A stretch of DNA of 6,690 nucleotides from Chloroflexota bacterium (GTDB lineage Bacteria > Chloroflexota > Anaerolineae > Promineifilales > Promineifilaceae): contig CP070688.1 of assembly GCA_020353135.1 (NCBI GenBank), positions 335,806-342,495 on the forward strand, in the 5' to 3' direction. The notes under the pieces are model-generated. The model worked only from the letters and a program-made list of their open reading frames with translations, had not been told where the DNA came from and made no database searches. Positions 4,407 to 6,690 of this stretch are shown one piece after another. A program made the position numbers and the translations under genes. How positions within the stretch are numbered: the stretch's first letter is position 1; the number at the start of each line of letters is the position of its first letter.

Positions 4407-6690
4407 CTAGTAAAGAGCTTCAAAGCAGGTCGGACCGGTATACAACAGTTGAACCTGCTCGGGGCTCAACACGCCGTTATAAATCCTGGCTTCGTCGATC
4501 TTCCCTTTGAAACGCTGTTCATATCTTTGGTCCAGCGGGTTCGACGTGCCAACGTAGTACGGAGCGTCCTCATGATCGGCCAGCTGCATATCAGGGTAAG
4601 CGACCGGCGAGTCATCTACCTCCTGACCGTCCACGTACAAATGTAGCTGTTTGTCTATATCGTCGACGACCATGACCAGATGGTGCCAGCTGCGAGGTTC
4701 AAAAGTCGCGGATGACACTGACACGTTCTCGCCATCCGATACGCGAATCTCGGCCCCGAATTTCCGATCATGATCGTAACGGAGGCCCTTTTTCTGGCGA
4801 ACCAGAATGCTGTACGAAACATCGTTCCATGTATCAAAGGGAGGAACGCTATCAGCATATACCCAGGCCTCAAAGGAGTGGCTCCCGTCGGTGACGTCTT
4901 CGAGCGAGCCGGAGCCATCTATGGTCACCTGGTCATCCAACCCGTCAAACTCAAGGGCGCCCCCAATCTTGCCTGCCGTCCAGGACGGCCCTGGTTGATC
5001 AGTGTAGATCAGCCGGCCGTCGTTCTGGAAGTTGGACGTATCAAAGGCGATCTCTCCACTACCTTCGTCGAAGTTCCAGGCGCCGGCCAGTCCAGCAGCA
5101 TGACTGTACGTGTAATCGAGCGTCGTGCCGGCCGGAATAAGATTTGGCGTTTCAGCCCGATCCTTGACGCCGTTGACCATGACGCTGTATGTTTTGCCAT
5201 GACATTGTTTTGAGGTCGTCAGCACTACGGATTTTAAGTCCGGGTTCAAGGAGGCCCCGGCCACGAGGACGTCCGGACCAATGCTGTAATTCTCCGGCGC
5301 CTCGGCGCTGGCCTTCTCGACGGGTTCGTCGAATGCGACGGTGACCTGGGTGAAACGGCCGCTGGCATTGACGCTTTCCAGTCCCGGCCGGGTCACATCC
5401 ACGAGCGTAGTCGCGCCTATCGGCGCGCTATGTGGGCCCTCGACGCCATGGTAGTTGACGGCCGAGATTTCGTAGCTGTATTCTGTCTGCTCGACAAGGC
5501 CGGTATCGCTGTAGGCCCAGCCCTTAACCGTTTCCAGGTGCTGGCCGTCGCGAAGAACGTTGTAGAGCACAATGCCCGTCTCCGGATCTGTCGCCGGTTC
5601 CCAGGAAAGATCGATTTGCCGGTCACTTACCGCGGTCGCAGTCACGGTGATAGGCGCTGTCGGGGGGCTGGTGTCAGGCTCGCCGAACGGGGCCAGTTTC
5701 ACGCCATAGGCGCTCGAATCGGCATTTCGATAGTACATGAACCATGTTTGACTTTCTTCATCTAGCAACACGGTGGCTTCTTTGATGTCTTCTAAAGGGT
5801 ACGTCTCTATGACGTCGCTCAGTTGATTGGGCGCGCTGGGCGACATGGTCCGTACTTCGATTTTGCGCTCTGGCACATTGTTGATGAACAGAGCGTACGT
5901 GCTTTCGTCAAGCCTGGCTTTGCCGGCCGTGCCCCAAGCTGAGATAGTAGGTTCCAATATGCCGCTGCTCGCCGCAGAAGAATCATTCAGCTCGTCGGGC
6001 GCCGCTCCCCAGGCCACGCCTAACTTGCGGGCTTGCAGTGTGCCATTGGGGATATAATAGAGTATCCACTGGCTTGCATCATGAATTGCCAGAACTGGGA
6101 ACAGCTCGTCGCCGGAGCCCCACACTGAACCGTCGTTGTGATCCAGCACGATGCCTTGATCGTCGAACAGCAGCCCATCAGCCGAGGTGGCCAGACGGCC
6201 ATCCGCGTGAACTTTCGTGGGGCCCGCGGCCGTGTTTGCCCCGTAATACAACATCACGGTCCCATCGTCGTCCAGCGTCACGCCGGCCGATACAGCCCCT
6301 TCCTCGCCATTTAGGGTTGGGAACCAGCTGATAATCGGATTATTATCGTACTTGGTGAAGTTGATACCGTCAGGGCTAGTGGCCGCCCCAATGGCTCGCC
6401 ACGTCACGGTGTCGTCTTCGATTCGATATCCGCTGGCGCCCTGGTAGTACAGGTAAAACGTTTCCCCCTTCTTGATCGCCGAATTGGTGAAGGCGCCAAA
6501 TAGCTGGTAATCCCACTGGCCGAACTCCCCGGCCTCGAATATCTGGCCATAATCGGTCCAGTCCGAATCCTGTGGTGCCGAGAGACCCGCGGCCAGTTGG
6601 GCTGGAAAGGCCGTTCTAGAATGCTCAATCACCAAAAAAGTGACCACCAGCAGCGACAGGGTGAGCCCGGCCAGAAGCACAAGCCACAGC
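4407..6690 (-). CDS. Secreted/anchored beta-propeller-FN3-Ig-LamG multidomain glycan-associated protein, 5' partial
   Basis: The frame is open through the right edge. A GTG at 6680 is a possible start, but the codons before it read Leu-Trp-Leu and continue the same hydrophobic segment, so the real start with its basic residues is probably outside. Numbering from 6680: a signal peptide or anchor to about 18; a probable five-bladed beta-propeller (about 40-332) with FYLYY, VMLYY, WILYY, YALFI and WFMYY strands and two ATSxDG turns (100-105, 164-169), as in GH43/GH32-like folds; a fibronectin type III domain (338-427, with LSWEPATDPETGIVLYNVLR); an Ig-like domain (430-526, VTVAFDEPVEKASAE); and a LamG/concanavalin-like domain (529-748) with AGAWNFDEGSG, GGALEFDG, FEAWVYAD, WHHLVMVVDD and GKIDEARIYNGVLS. 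There is no C-terminal sorting signal or helix. It probably binds or trims surface glycan; I cannot assign a catalytic triad, so hydrolase activity is unproven. It is GC-rich relative to the next two genes. Confidence 0.88.
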   Translation of the reverse strand, partial: LWLVLLAGLTLSLLVVTFLVIEHSRTAFPAQLAAGLSAPQDSDWTDYGQIFEAGEFGQWDYQLFGAFTNSAIKKGETFYLYYQGASGYRIEDDTVTWRAIGAATSPDGINFTKYDNNPIISWFPTLNGEEGAVSAGVTLDDDGTVMLYYGANTAAGPTKVHADGRLATSADGLLFDDQGIVLDHNDGSVWGSGDELFPVLAIHDASQWILYYIPNGTLQARKLGVAWGAAPDELNDSSAASSGILEPTISAWGTAGKARLDESTYALFINNVPERKIEVRTMSPSAPNQLSDVIETYPLEDIKEATVLLDEESQTWFMYYRNADSSAYGVKLAPFGEPDTSPPTAPITVTATAVSDRQIDLSWEPATDPETGIVLYNVLRDGQHLETVKGWAYSDTGLVEQTEYSYEISAVNYHGVEGPHSAPIGATTLVDVTRPGLESVNASGRFTQVTVAFDEPVEKASAEAPENYSIGPDVLVAGASLNPDLKSVVLTTSKQCHGKTYSVMVNGVKDRAETPNLIPAGTTLDYTYSHAAGLAGAWNFDEGSGEIAFDTSNFQNDGRLIYTDQPGPSWTAGKIGGALEFDGLDDQVTIDGSGSLEDVTDGSHSFEAWVYADSVPPFDTWNDVSYSILVRQKKGLRYDHDRKFGAEIRVSDGENVSVSSATFEPRSWHHLVMVVDDIDKQLHLYVDGQEVDDSPVAYPDMQLADHEDAPYYVGTSNPLDQRYEQRFKGKIDEARIYNGVLSPEQVQLLYTGPTCFEALY

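Noticed and set aside
4163..5213. Plus-strand open frames opposite the SGNH and LamG genes (4163-4510, 4380-4646, 4770-5213)
   Set aside because: They lie antisense to well-supported domains, have low-complexity basic translations, and show no ribosome site or family motif.
5430..6331. Plus-strand open frames opposite the propeller and FN3 regions
   Set aside because: They are antisense shadows of a GC-rich gene; no motifs are seen and the codon pattern fits the minus strand.

Overview
The window holds five protein-coding genes, all on the minus strand, so transcription runs from the right edge to the left edge. In that order they are: (i) a large secreted or membrane-tethered multidomain protein (beta-propeller, FN3, Ig-like, LamG) whose 5' end lies outside the window; (ii) a membrane-anchored SGNH/GDSL-type hydrolase-like protein; (iii) a polytopic GT-C (GT39/ArnT-like) glycosyltransferase; (iv) a family 2 (GT-A) glycosyltransferase of the rhamnosyltransferase-like type; (v) a second GT39-type glycosyltransferase whose 3' end runs off the left edge. 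I see no RNA genes, mobile elements, CRISPR arrays or convincing intrinsic terminators.

Layout: propeller-LamG protein 4407-6690 (5' partial), 93-bp gap, SGNH protein 3222-4313, 81-bp gap, GT-C protein 1830-3140, 83-bp gap, GT2 protein 829-1746 (GTG start), 11-bp overlap, GT39 protein 1-839 (3' partial). No gene-free stretch exceeds about 100 bp. The gaps show no run of T typical of a terminator, so one co-directional transcription unit is plausible, but the 80-90 bp gaps also leave room for internal promoters. Only the last two genes are tightly coupled.

Function: this looks like part of a cell-surface glycan locus (exopolysaccharide, O-antigen-like polymer or protein glycosylation). The GT2 enzyme would use nucleotide sugars at the cytoplasmic face. 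The two GT-C enzymes would use polyprenyl-phosphate sugars at the outer face. The SGNH protein could add or remove acyl groups on the glycan outside the membrane. The propeller-LamG protein could bind or trim glycan at the surface. These roles come from family membership; the actual glycan cannot be read from the sequence.

Organism: bacterial, with GTG starts, Shine-Dalgarno-like sites and compact co-directional genes. Base composition is uneven: hand-counted 60-base rows reach about 65-68% GC in the LamG and GT2 genes and fall to about 38-47% in the first GT-C and SGNH genes. Such patchiness is common in surface-polysaccharide loci. Propeller/FN3/LamG architectures are frequent in environmental Chloroflexota, Planctomycetota and similar phyla, but I cannot assign a phylum with confidence.
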